This document shows, piece after piece, positions 22,296 to 34,528 of a DNA stretch of 64,000 nt (within the stretch, counting starts at the first letter, position 1; every line of letters starts with the position of its first letter). Both the position numbers and the translations under genes were made by a program. The notes beneath the pieces were generated by a model. It ran no database searches. It was not told the DNA's origin and saw only the letters and a list, made by a program, of their open reading frames with translations. Origin of the DNA: Mycoplasma sp. Bg2 (lineage in GTDB: Bacteria > Bacillota_I > Bacilli_A > Mycoplasmatales > Hepatoplasmataceae); NCBI GenBank assembly GCA_001641225.1, contig LSMY01000003.1, positions 62,001-126,000 on the forward strand. The letters run 5' to 3'.

Positions 22296-22454
22296 CTTCA
22301 AAAAGGAAGTAATTAGATTACAAAATGTATTCAAGCTAAATTAAAAGTGCAATTAAGTTAACAATAAAGAATTAACAAAATTATGTGCCCAGACTTTAAG
22401 CGCATAAGCACAATGAAGAAAAGGCTAATAGATAATTTAATTTACTTTTTGAAG
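22296..22454. repeat. Imperfect inverted repeat spanning the gap between the two FtsX genes
   Basis: CTTCAAAAAG (22296-22305) and CTTTTTGAAG (22445-22454) are perfect 10-base complements. Similarity extends inward, with interruptions, to about 22320 and 22433. A perfect palindrome TTGAAGCTTCAA lies at 22290-22301. The interior has no reading frame. It contains ACTTTAAGCGCA followed closely by AATGAAGAAAA, resembling a stretch inside the downstream ATPase gene near 27396-27419. It may be a decayed mobile element, a gene remnant or an mRNA hairpin. Confidence 0.35.
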
Positions 22455-22468
22455 TTAAGACAATAAAT

Positions 22469-25400
22469 ATGAGTTTAATTTTATGAATAATCATCGGAAT
22501 AATTCTTATTCTATTCATTGCTACAATGTTGTGGATTATTTTTATCTTTATCAAACATTCTAAAAGAGATTATAACCTTTATAAATCTGTAGCTAAATCT
22601 GTTTTTTCAAGAAAACTTTCCCTTGCAATTATTGTAATTTTTTATATGATTTCTTTTGGGCTTGTTGGTGGACTTACTTCTGCGCTTGGAAGACTTAATG
22701 TTGAAACAACAGATTATATAAAAGAAAATCACCTTCATCAAGGGGTAGCAAAAAAAACAAGATTTCCCCATAATGATTTAACATATCATAATTTTGACCA
22801 AAAAACTTTTTACCTTGCTACACAAGGAGTAATTGATTTTTATAATGATAATTTAAATTCTAATCCTGATCCTGAATCTGAAACTCATTTTCTTGACATG
22901 CTTGGAGGGCAAGCTACTAAAAGCAGCCCAGATGATGGTCCAACAAAAAAAGAAAGATTAGATGGGTCTAATTCTCCCTTATCATATAAAAATAATTCTA
23001 GACGCCTTGGTGATGATGAAACTGCCTATGGTCATAATTTTTCAATTCAAGATATAGGTTTCTTTTGAAATACATGATATTATGGAACTGAGAACTTTAC
23101 TTCTGATGAAGATTATGTTGATCAAACAGGTACATATGAAACATACCATTGAGCAGAATATCGTTATAATGGTAAAATATTTGACTATACGCTTAGTAAA
23201 GGCGGGCATCAAGATGACGAAATAGTAAAAAAAGTAGAATCATTTTTAAATAGCACTATTTTCTATGATCATAATAATCTTATTCCTACTAATGATTGAA
23301 CCTTTGACGGGGCAGTTGAAAACCCCGCTAATGGTTTAGATACCTTTAGTGAAATAGTATATGTATTTTTTGATAATGATGTTAATAAATATCTTGCTAC
23401 AACAGGAACATTCTTTTTTGAATATTATCTTGATTTGTATTTTGACCAAAATGATCTATTTGCTTCTTCTGATGTCTATGAATATCAAAAAACAGTTCTA
23501 GGAACTGATTTTCTTTTACAATCTTATAATAAAAATCAAATTAATAATGAAAAATCAATAATTAATAATCCAGGAACAGATGAATCCGGCGAATATGCAA
23601 TTGATACCGTAACTTTTTATAATAATAATGGAAAAGAAACTAGCGGTCCAGATGCAAATAATGAGTTTTTTGACCCCCATGATGGTTCAAAAGATGACCC
23701 TTATCAAATCTATGTTTCAACAGAATATTATGATACTCATAATTTGTCAGCAAATGTTGGGGAAATTAATAAATTGCTTACTTATAATGGCCCAGATAAT
23801 AATGGTTTATATTATGAAGTAAAAGGTTCATATCGTTCACCTACTTATTCCTTTCCAATGCAAACTATTTATGACAGTTTGCAAAATCCAAAAGATAATG
23901 CAGCAATTTTAATTAATACACAATCTCTTTTACGTTTAACTCGGGGAGTAGAATATTCTACTACTAATTATGAATTTTTTGGATTTTCAAATATTTATGA
24001 TGCGACAACTAGAGCAGCAAATTGATACTTTCCTGCTTCTGATGACCCCATAGTTAGTGATACATATTACAGACCATATGTAAATTCATATGCTTATTAT
24101 ATAAATTCATTTTATGGAGATTCAAGTTGATCAGGGCTTAATTTAGGAAGTGCCGATGATTTAGAAGCTCCACTAACATTTGATCTTTGGACTGAAAATA
24201 TTAGTGATTTAGATAGTCTTATTTCTTATCGATCTTTTACAATTATTCGGGAAATTTATACAGATAGAATTCTCTATATAGTAATTATGGGAATTTTCTT
24301 AGTGATCACAATTATTGTTTTAATTCTTTTAGTTCGAAAAAGAATTCAAGATTCTAATAAACAATTAGGGACAATTAAAGCACTAGGTTATAGTCCGGGG
24401 CGGATTGCCAGTGCCTATACTATTTTTCCAATTATTATTATCATCATGGGAGGGTTTTTAGCTTTAATTGTTGCAGTTCCACTTAGTCTTTGGTTTACTT
24501 CACTTTACTGTGCTTTTTTCTCGCTCAATCTATCAGTTCCTTATGTTGGATGAGTGCTTTGATTTAAAATTTTTGTTGTTCCTTTAGTTATTTCAATGTT
24601 CCTTGGATATTGAATGGCTTATCGTACTATTAGAAGACCAACACTTGACCTTTTAAACAATGTTGGAAAAGATAAACCTAATTGACTTGTTAGAGGAATA
24701 ACTCCTTTAATTCCTTCTTTTGCTACCTTTGGATTTACTTATAAAGCCAAAGGAATTGGCCGGGCATTTGGGAAGTCATTATTGCTTTTCTGTGCAATTT
24801 TAGGTTCAATGTCAATCACTTCTTTTGCCTTTTCCTCTTCAACAATGACGGCGACCATGACAAAACAAGTTTTTGATATTATTGATTATAATTCAAAACA
24901 GTGGGAATATGGAGCTCCATTTATTGATGATATTAATATTAATGATGAGGGAGTAATTGATGATGAAACTGGGGAATATATAGGCATGGAAGCTTTTGAT
25001 TTATTTTCTAATTTAAAATCAACAGATAGTTTATCTCCTGGACTTCCTCCAGATTTGAAATTGTTAATTTATCTTAAAGATGTTTTATTAACTCCAGAAG
25101 ATGCTTTATGTTCTTTCCAAGAACTTTATGATAAACAATATCCTGATGGTTTCGATTTCAAATTTGAAATAGATTTTGAAGATGAAAGTGGTCTTCAAAT
25201 GTCTCCAGAAGTAATTTCAAATTATTATATTACTTGAGAAACAGCAGTTGCCCTTTGAGTAACTGATCTTGCGCTTCATGTTCCTGTTGAAGAGGGCAAT
25301 GGTTATAATGCAGATTTAGGTGCGCCAATTATTAATGATAATGGGATTACTTTTAATATGCTTGACCCTATTTTAAGAAATTATGCCGTTAATTTATCCT

Positions 25401-26929
25401 CTAATATCGTTATTCGTTATGGAAAAGATGCTACTTTTACAGCGATGAATTTTATCTATAAACTTACTGATGATTTTAAAAATCAAGAATCAAATGAATT
25501 AGTAAATGATTTAGAAGTAATGTGAGATTGATTATCTGCTCATTCTGTTACTAATCTTACTAAGGAAATTAGTAGTGCTATAGAAAATGAATATATTTTT
25601 AATGATATTGTTTTTAATAAAAATTATTATGACGGTGATGATTTTAGTGAAGACGGGGAAGCCATAAAAGAAGATGTAAATCAATCCATGACAACAAATC
25701 TTGGTGCTTTTTATCTTAAAACTGATCTTAGAGGAAATTTAGTTCCTGATGAAAATGCAGAATTTCATAAAACATCGACATATATGGAAGGATATGCTTC
25801 CGCAACAGAACTTGAAGCAACAAATAATATTGGTGCTACTGCGAATGAGCATGTAGATGTAGATAAAGATGATCTTGATGATAATGTTGTTAATGTAGCA
25901 ATGACTGAAGCAGAATTTAAAGAATTAAAACGTTATAAAAAAGCAACTCCATTAATTAATTCTGGGCTGGAAGAAAATCAAGCAAGGGTTTTAGTGCGGA
26001 CAACTATTTGAGATAGTGGTGATGAAAAGGACAATGATAAAAAATCTTATAAACCAATGTATATTCCAATTACCTTTGATGTTGTACCCTATGATTCAAT
26101 TTACCCATTGGGAACATTCTTTTTACAAGAAGATTTAGATGCTGCAATTAATTCTTCGCTTGCCACTTTAACTGAACTTGCTGATATTGATATTGATAAT
26201 TTAATTGCAAAAAATCCACAATTAGCTGGATATGAAGATTTTATAGAACAAGAATTAGAAATTGCCCCAGTTGCTGAGTATGAACATAATTATTCGGTTA
26301 CATATAATATTGATACTAATGGAGATGATTTTATAACTCCTCCTTTCTCTGTTGCACTTAGTGAGGCTGGATTAACTGCTGCTATTAATGATAATAGTGA
26401 AGTCCCTATCCCTCTAGAAGAAATACCATTAGAATATATGGTAAATAATGCCTACTCTCCCTTCTCAATTCCCTTAAGTATTGATATTATTGTTAATCAA
26501 GGCTCAAGGGTTTATGAACTTCTTCAGGGAATATTCTATACTGTTGCTTTCTTTGCTTTGTTTATTGGAATTACCATTGTAATGATTGCAATGAAAGACA
26601 TTACAGATAGTAATAAGCGAGAAGTTTCGATGTTTAAGGCCTTTGGTTATAGTAATGCTCGGGCGACTTCTCTGGTAATTACTCCTTATCTTTTTGTGAT
26701 CCTTTTTGCCTTTGTTGTGGCGGTTCCGGTATCACTGGCCTTCTTATCGGCCATTGGAATGATTCTTACTTTATCAATGGGAACAACCTTTGTTTTTGCC
26801 CTAGTGCTTTGACAATGAATATTAGTTATAGGGTTTATAATTTGTTTAGTAATATTTTTAGGAATTGCTGGCTATGAATCATATGCACATACTAATGCTT
26901 TAGAAGCAATAAGTGAGACAAATGAATAG
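22469..26929 (+). CDS. Giant FtsX/MacB-type ABC permease, copy 2
   Basis: A 1486-aa paralog of the preceding gene, collinear over its whole length. It has the same N-terminal helices (SRKLSLAIIVIFYMISFGLVGGLTSALGR), the same KNQxxNEKSxINNPG and SYRSPTYSFPMQT ectodomain segments, a first FtsX core with LGTIKALGYSPGRIASAYT from about residue 607, and a C-terminal core with SMFKAFGYSNARATSLV. The membrane and motif segments are nearly identical between copies. The ectodomains differ mostly in the first 200 residues and in the acidic linkers. The likely arrangement is a heterodimer of the two permeases with the ATPase encoded eight bases downstream. No clear -10 box precedes it. Confidence 0.85.
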
Positions 26930-26936
26930 GATTTAA

Positions 26937-28235
26937 ATGATGAAAAAGAATGTAACAGAACAAAATAATATTGATAAAAAGCAAAGCAGTAAATCAAGTA
27001 ATGCTTCTGATTTAAATTATCAAAATGATGCAAAACAAATCATTAGTGAATATGAAGATTATTTGCTTGATAAAAGTACTGTAAAAACACCAAAAACTAG
27101 CGAAAAATCTAAAAAAGAGTCGAAAAACAAAAAGGATGATTTAAAAACTAAATCAAAAGTTAAAACAAAAGAAGCTAAACTAGTAGAACCTGATGCTAAA
27201 AAACCAGAAGATAAAAATTCTGGTAAAAAAGAAGAAATACAAGAGGAAAAACCAACTCTTACTAAATCAGAGCTTGCAAAATTAGTAAAACAACTTTCTC
27301 CAGAAAAAAAACAAGAAATAATTGATAGTTATGATCATACTCAACCTGAACTTAATTTAAAACATGGAAGAGATTATCGAAGATTGCGTTCTCGTACTTT
27401 AAGCGCAATGAAGAAAAAAGAAAAAGGTGAAATTGCTAAACAAGAGGATCCAGTTGCTAAAGAAATTTTTCAAGAAATTTATGATCAAAAATGGAAAAAA
27501 TATTTCCAATCAAATTCAGAAGGCCATATTATTGATATAAGAAATGTTCGTAAATATTATGTTAATGGAACAAATGCTGAATATATTTTAAAAAAATTAA
27601 ATATCAGAATTAAAACTGGAGAAATATTTGTAATTCTTGGAGCTTCTGGTTCTGGTAAAACAACACTTTTAAATATTATTAGTGGACTTATTGATGCCTC
27701 AAGTGGTGATGTAATTGTTCAAAATAAAAATTTATTTATTATGAATGAAAAAAATAAAATTAAATTTAGAGCAGATAATGTTTCTTTTGTTTTTCAATCA
27801 TATAATCTAATTCCTTCATTAACAGTAGAAGAAAATATTAAAGTAGGAGCATCACTTAGACCAAAAAATACCGAAAAAATTTCTATAAAAGAAATTATGA
27901 AACTTTTAGATCTTACTGATCAAAAAAATAAATATCCATTCCAACTTTCAGGAGGACAAAATCAACGGGTTTCAATTGGAAGGGCACTTTCTAAAAATCC
28001 TAAGATTTTATTTGCTGATGAACCAACAGGAGCTTTAGATGAAGAAAGAGGAAAAGAAGCTTTAAAATTTTTAGTAGACATCAATGAAAAATATGGAACT
28101 ACAATTATTATGGTAACCCATAACCCCAACTTTAAATGAATAGGAGATACTACCTTAAAAATTCATGATGGAGAAGTAGAATCATTAACTCATAATAAAA
28201 AAAGAGTGGCACCAAGAAATATTAAGTGGACATAA
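26937..28235 (+). CDS. ABC transporter ATPase (MacB/LolD type) with long charged N-terminus
   Basis: Energises the two FtsX-type permeases upstream. It is 432 aa. Residues 1 to about 190 are a Lys/Glu/Ser-rich, probably disordered tail ending in a charged helical stretch. The ATPase domain (about 199-432) has Walker A GASGSGKTT (235-243), Q-loop FVFQSYNLIPSLTVEENI, signature LSGGQNQRVSIGRAL (from about 337) and Walker B ILFADEPTGALD, then a TGA-encoded Trp and an H-loop MVTHN. LolD-type relatives are about 230 aa, so the tail is an addition. Two consecutive ATGs open the frame at 26937. lysS begins two bases after the stop. Confidence 0.92.
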
Positions 28236-28236
28236 C

Positions 28237-29736
28237 ATGGAAAGAAAATTTACTGAACAAGAATTAATCAGAAGAGAAAAACTTACTAAATTAAAAGCAA
28301 TAGGGTGTGATCCTTATTTTGCTGCTGTTAAAAATCCAATTCCCTTCGAAGAATTAACTAAAAAATATCAAGATTTTTCAAAAGAAGAATTACATGAACA
28401 TCCAACTAAAAGCTATACCATTGCTGGTCGAGTAATGATGATTCGTGATCAAGGAAAAACAAAGTTTGTTGCTTTAAAAAATAACGGACTTGAATTTCAA
28501 CTCTATATTAGAAGAGATGAACTTTCAGAAAAAGATTGAGAAGTAGTGGGACTATTAGACCTCGGAGACATTATTGCTACTAGTGGAATTATTATGAAAA
28601 CTAATACTGGTAATTTAACCTTGCGGTCAAAAACATTTGTTATTTTAACAAAAGCCGTAAGACCACTTCCAGAAAAATTTCATGGTTTAACTGATATTGA
28701 AGAAAGATATCGAAGAAGATATTTAGATTTAATTATGAACAATGATTCAAGAGAAGTTTTTGTTAAACGTTCACAAATTGTTTCATCTATTAGAAAATTT
28801 TTAGATAGCAAGGGCTACCTTGAAATGGAAACTCCAGTTTTACAAGCTACTCTTGGAGGAGCAATTGCAAAACCATTTGTAACCCATCATAATGCTCTTG
28901 ACATGGAATTCAAATTGAGAATCGCAACTGAACTTCATTTAAAAAGATTAATAATTGGTGGATTTTCAAAAGTTTATGAAATTGGTAGACTTTTTAGAAA
29001 TGAAGGAATAAGTAATAAACATAATCCTGAATTTACTTCAATTGAAATTTATGAAATGTATGGAGATATGCTTTCAATGATGAATTTAACTGAAGCAATT
29101 ATTGAATATGTTTGCAATGATGTTAATGGAACTAACAAAATTATTTATGGTGAAAAGAAAATCTCACTAAAAAGACCATTTAAATCAATTGAAATGATTG
29201 ATTTAATTAAAGATGTTACTAGGGTTGACTTTAACAAAATTAAAACTTTCGCTGAGGCAAAAAAAGTTGCTGATGAAAAAGGAATTGAACTTGAAAAATT
29301 TCATACTTCAATTGGATTTATTATTAATGAATTTTTTGAACAAAGATGTGAAGAAACAATGGAACAGCCAACATTTATAACTGGTTATCCCGTTGAAACT
29401 TCTCCTTTAGCTAAAAAAAGAAAAGATCAACCACACCTAACAGACCGTTTTGAACTATTTATTGATGGAAGAGAATATGCGAATGGTTATTCCGAATTAA
29501 ATGATGCAGATGATCAATATGAAAGATTTGCAGAACAAGTAGAAGAAGCTAATCATGGAAATGAAGAAGCTTCTGAAATGGATATTGATTTTGTAGAAGC
29601 ATTAGAATATGGTCTTCCTCCTACAGGAGGACTTGGAATTGGAATTGACCGGTTAGTTATGTTGCTTACTGATTCAAGTTCAATAAGAGATGTCTTGCTT
29701 TTCCCTCATCAAAGAAATAAAGATGAAAATAAATAA
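28237..29736 (+). CDS. lysS: Lysyl-tRNA synthetase, class II
   Basis: Charges tRNA-Lys in the cytoplasm. It is 499 aa, full length. The N-terminal OB-fold has YTIAGRVMMIRDQGKTKFVALK. Class II motif 1 lies around ERYRRRYLDLIMN, motif 2 is FRNEGISNKHNPEFTSIEIYEMYG, and motif 3 is GLPPTGGLGIGIDRLVML. One TGA (28537-28539) is Trp. It lies two bases after the ABC ATPase gene, so it is probably co-transcribed with the FtsX cluster or read from an internal promoter I cannot see. Confidence 0.97.
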
Positions 29737-29738
29737 AT

Positions 29739-30716
29739 ATGGAAAATAAATTAATTAGAAATTATGAACAACCTTTAGACTTAAAAGAAATTCAAAAAGT
29801 ACAGCTCCTTTTTGAAAGACTTTTTATTGCTAATTTAATCAACAACTTTAATATTCTAGAGGTTAGAAGCCCAATGATTTTTAATGAAAACTTAAATACT
29901 GATACATTTGAACTTGCAGAATCAAGATCAATTAATTTTGATTCTAGTGCAAATGATGGGGTGTTTACAATTTATAACCGTTATGTTTACTGGCTTCTAA
30001 ATACAATTAATAAGTTAGAAATAAAAAATAATAATGGGATTATTACTCATGCACGATATGTAAATCGAGACAAGGAAAATACAAACCATTCTTCAATGGA
30101 GGAAAATCAATTAATTATCGAATATCGTTTTGATAATGAAAATGATATTTTAAAAAAAATTCTTGAAGTTTCTCAAAGAATTTTTAAAATAATTATTAAT
30201 ACCAGAAATGAAATTGTTCCTTTATTTAAAGAAATTAAAATAAAAGCAGAAGATAAACTTGATATTGTAAATTTAGAGTTACATTATTCAAGATATAAAA
30301 CTTCCTCAATTGAGGAAGTTGAAAATGAACTTGCACAAGCAAAAGGAAGTATTTTACTTTTGAACATTTTAACTTTGGAAAGTGAAATTTTTGATGATAG
30401 TGCAGAGGAATATCTTCGAGTTGTAACTTATAATGAAAATAGCATGCAAGCATATGAATTATTTAGTGCATCAATTAGAAAAACACTAGAAGATTTAAAA
30501 AGAGAATCAGAGGCTTCAGAAAATTATAAGGAAGAATATAATTTTGTGAAACATTTTGTAAGCAAAGAATATCCTCGTACTTTTAACATTACAATTGATC
30601 TTGATAATGTTTTGGTTTTTGTAATGGGACTTGCTCATAAAGCGGAACTTCAATCGTCAAGTCCAATTTCTGTAATTGAAAAAATGTTAAGAGAAAAGAA
30701 AATAACTCATTTATAA
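29739..30716 (+). CDS. AsnA-like (class II synthetase fold) protein, probably degenerate
   Basis: A 325-aa protein two bases after lysS. Its first half resembles ammonia-dependent asparagine synthetase: LFERLFIANLINNFNILEVRSPMI, VFTIYNRYVYWLL, a stretch of about 16 residues starting IITHARYVNRD, and MEENQLIIEY, matching the order EERLGLIEVQAPI, EVVHSLAKWKR, GLYTHMKALRPDED and SVYVDQWDWE in AsnA. The second half diverges, and the AsnA ATP-binding GGGIGQSR near the C-terminus is replaced by LVFVMGLAHKAEL without the Arg. So it may be a non-catalytic paralog or a rapidly evolving AsnA. The length matches AsnA (about 330). A terminator follows. Confidence 0.55.
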   Translation: MENKLIRNYEQPLDLKEIQKVQLLFERLFIANLINNFNILEVRSPMIFNENLNTDTFELAESRSINFDSSANDGVFTIYNRYVYWLLNTINKLEIKNNNGIITHARYVNRDKENTNHSSMEENQLIIEYRFDNENDILKKILEVSQRIFKIIINTRNEIVPLFKEIKIKAEDKLDIVNLELHYSRYKTSSIEEVENELAQAKGSILLLNILTLESEIFDDSAEEYLRVVTYNENSMQAYELFSASIRKTLEDLKRESEASENYKEEYNFVKHFVSKEYPRTFNITIDLDNVLVFVMGLAHKAELQSSSPISVIEKMLREKKITHL

Positions 30717-30724
30717 ACTAAAAT

Positions 30725-30749
30725 AAAAAAGAGCATTATGCTCTTTTTT
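30725..30749 (+). terminator. Terminator after the AsnA-like gene
   Basis: AAAAAAGAGC and GCTCTTTTTT form a hairpin with a short ATTAT loop, closing the lysS transcript. Confidence 0.92.
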
Positions 30750-30783
30750 ATTTTTCCTTAATCTTAGGAGTTTAAAACTATTA

Positions 30784-30831
30784 TATAATTAATTCATTAG
30801 AGCTAAAATAGACTTTAAGGAAAGGAAAATT
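30784..30831 (+). promoter_or_regulatory. Promoter, leader and ribosome-binding site of ychF
   Basis: TATAAT (30784-30789) gives a leader of about 35 bases. It ends in AAGG AAAGGA about seven bases before ATG 30832, a conventional Shine-Dalgarno arrangement. A second -10-like TAAAAT is at 30803-30808. Confidence 0.62.
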
Positions 30832-31929
30832 ATGGCCATAAAAATGGGAATTGTCGGTTTACCTAATGTAGGAAAATCAACATTTTTTAATGCAATTACA
30901 AATTCTGCTGTAGAAGCAGCTAATTATCCTTTTGCAACTATTGAACCAAACATTGGGGTAGTTGAAGTCAAAGATTTTCGGGTTGAAGTTTTAGCAAAAA
31001 TCTTTAAAACAAATAAGCTTATTTATAATCAAATTCAATTTGTTGATATTGCTGGTCTTGTTAGGGGTGCTTCAAAAGGAGAGGGACTTGGTAATAAATT
31101 TCTTTCGAATATTAGAGAAGTAGATGCAATTGTTCACGTTGTGCGTTTTTTTGAAAATAAAGAAATAGTTCATGTTGAGCCAACAATTGATCCTCTTCGG
31201 GATATTGAAATAGTTAATACTGAACTTATTCTTGCTGATATTGAACAAGTAGACCGCTGACTTAAAAAAAATAGAAATACAATTAGAAATACTGGTGAAG
31301 GAAAAGAAAATCTTAAATTGATGGAATTTGTTTTCCAAAACCTTCAAGATGAAAAAAGGCTAAATACTTTAACTTTTTCATTAGAAGAAACAAAATTTTT
31401 AAATTCTTTTAATTTTTTAACAATTAAGCCTGTAATTTATTTAGTAAATCTTGCAGAAGAAGAAGTGGCTCATCCAGAGAAAAATAGCTATTTCGCAGCA
31501 TTTAAAAATTATCTGCAAGGAGCAGAAGAAGATTTTGTAGTAATTAGTGCTCAAATTGAATTTGAAATTTCTAAATTAGAAAAAGAAGATCAACAAATAT
31601 TTTTGGCAGAATTAGATTTAGAAATTTCTGGATTAGATATGATTGCAGCTAAAGCATTTAAACTACTTGGACTCGAAACATTTTTTACTGCTGGAGAAAT
31701 GGAAATTCATTCTTGAGCATTTAAAAAAGGAATTCTTGCCCCAGATGGAGCCGGAATTATTCATACAGATTTTAAAAAAGGATTTATTAAAGCAGAAGTT
31801 TATAACTTTGTAGATATTGAAAAATTTAGATCAGAAAAGATCTTAAAAGATAAAGGATTAATTCGCCTTGAAGGAAAAGACTACATTTTAAAAGATGGTG
31901 ACATTTGTCACTTTAGATTTAACCTTTAA
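30832..31929 (+). CDS. ychF: Redox-regulated ATPase YchF (Obg family)
   Basis: Ribosome-associated P-loop protein that prefers ATP. It is 365 aa, full length. It has Walker [10 protein letters not shown] (residues 9-17), switch [21 protein letters not shown], the family's NxxE in place of NKxD (VNLAEEE), and a C-terminal TGS domain ending in [14 protein letters not shown] sequence ([20 protein letters not shown]). Two TGA codons are Trp. It has its own promoter and ribosome-binding site and stands as a single gene before gltX. Confidence 0.96.
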
Positions 31930-31933
31930 GTGA

Positions 31934-31939
31934 GATAAT
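31934..31939 (+). promoter_or_regulatory. Probable -10 box of gltX
   Basis: GATAAT lies eight bases before ATG 31948, only five bases after the ychF stop. There is no room for a leader or Shine-Dalgarno sequence. Confidence 0.45.
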
Positions 31940-31947
31940 ATAAATAT

Positions 31948-33355
<1,408 letters not shown>

Positions 33356-33363
<8 letters not shown>

Positions 33364-34528
33364 ATACATTGCGGATCCATCTTTAGGGTCAATAACTATT
33401 GAAGATCAACTTATTCTTGAATTAGTAAAGACAAAAGAATTTAATCGTTTAACAAGAATATTACATTTGGGAACTGCTCATTTACTTTTCCCAGGCGCAA
33501 CTCACAATCGTTTTATTCATTCACTTGGAGTTTATGAACTTGCAAGAATTTCACTTAGACATATTCAAAAAACAAATCCAATTTCTGATGATACTTATCA
33601 AGCTATTTTAGCAGCTGCTCTTTTACATGACATTGGTCATGGTCCTCTCTCTCATGTTTTTGAAAAATTTTCAGTAACTAATCATGAAGAACAATCAATA
33701 AAAATTATTCTTTCTGATGAAACTGAAGTAGGACAAATTTTACTTAAAAAACCAGAAATTAGAAAACAAATTGTTCAAATTATTGAAGGCAAACATCCAT
33801 TAAATTGAGCAAGTCAATTAATTTCTTCTGAAATTGATGTTGACCGGTTAGATTATTTACTTCGTGATTCACTTATGACAGGAACAAATTACGGCCGAAT
33901 TGATTGAAGGTGACTTATTGAAAATATTACAATTGTTGACAACAAATTAACCTTTTATGAAAAAGGAGTTCAAGCAGTAGAATCTTTAATTTTAGCTCGT
34001 TATTATATGAATAGAGTTTGTTATCATAATACTAAAGTTGAAGGATATTCTGAATTATTTGTTTGAATTATCAATCGTTTTATTCAATTACATAATGAAG
34101 GGAAACTAAAAGGAAATTATTTAGACTTCATGCCAATTTTAGATAAAAAGGTTTTAACTGTTCAACAATTTCAAAAATTAGATGATTACTTTATTAACAA
34201 AATTTTTGTAGATGAAAAAGAACTTGAAAATGATCCAATTTTAAACAAATTAATTGATTCATATTTTAATCGAAGACATCCAAAAATAATTACTGATAAA
34301 AAAGAAATAGAAAAAATTAAAAAAAGCTATGATCCCAAGTTAGAAAATATTACTTGATCAATTGTTAAACAACCTGTGGACTTTCCTCAATATTTAGCAG
34401 ATGGTCTTTCAGAAGCACTTATTTATACTCATAATCAAAAGATTATTACAATTAAACAAGCTTCAACCATTTTTAACTTAGATGACAAAGGAGAAGCGTC
34501 TTTCAAAGAAATCGCTTTAATAATATAA
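33356..34528 (+). CDS. HD-domain phosphohydrolase (YwfO/MG461-like)
   Basis: Predicted cytoplasmic metal-dependent phosphohydrolase, 390 aa, related to dGTPase-like HD proteins; the physiological substrate is not known to me. It has [15 protein letters not shown] with the first His at 55, the HD pair in [12 protein letters not shown] (residues 91-92) and the fourth ligand region [15 protein letters not shown]. Seven TGA codons are Trp. It overlaps gltX by eight bases and argS by one, so translation is likely coupled across the three genes. Confidence 0.88.

Noticed and set aside
17869..26929. Two arrays of short pseudogene fragments
   Set aside because: Every break in the frame is a TGA. With UGA as Trp both regions are single uninterrupted genes of 1472 and 1486 codons.
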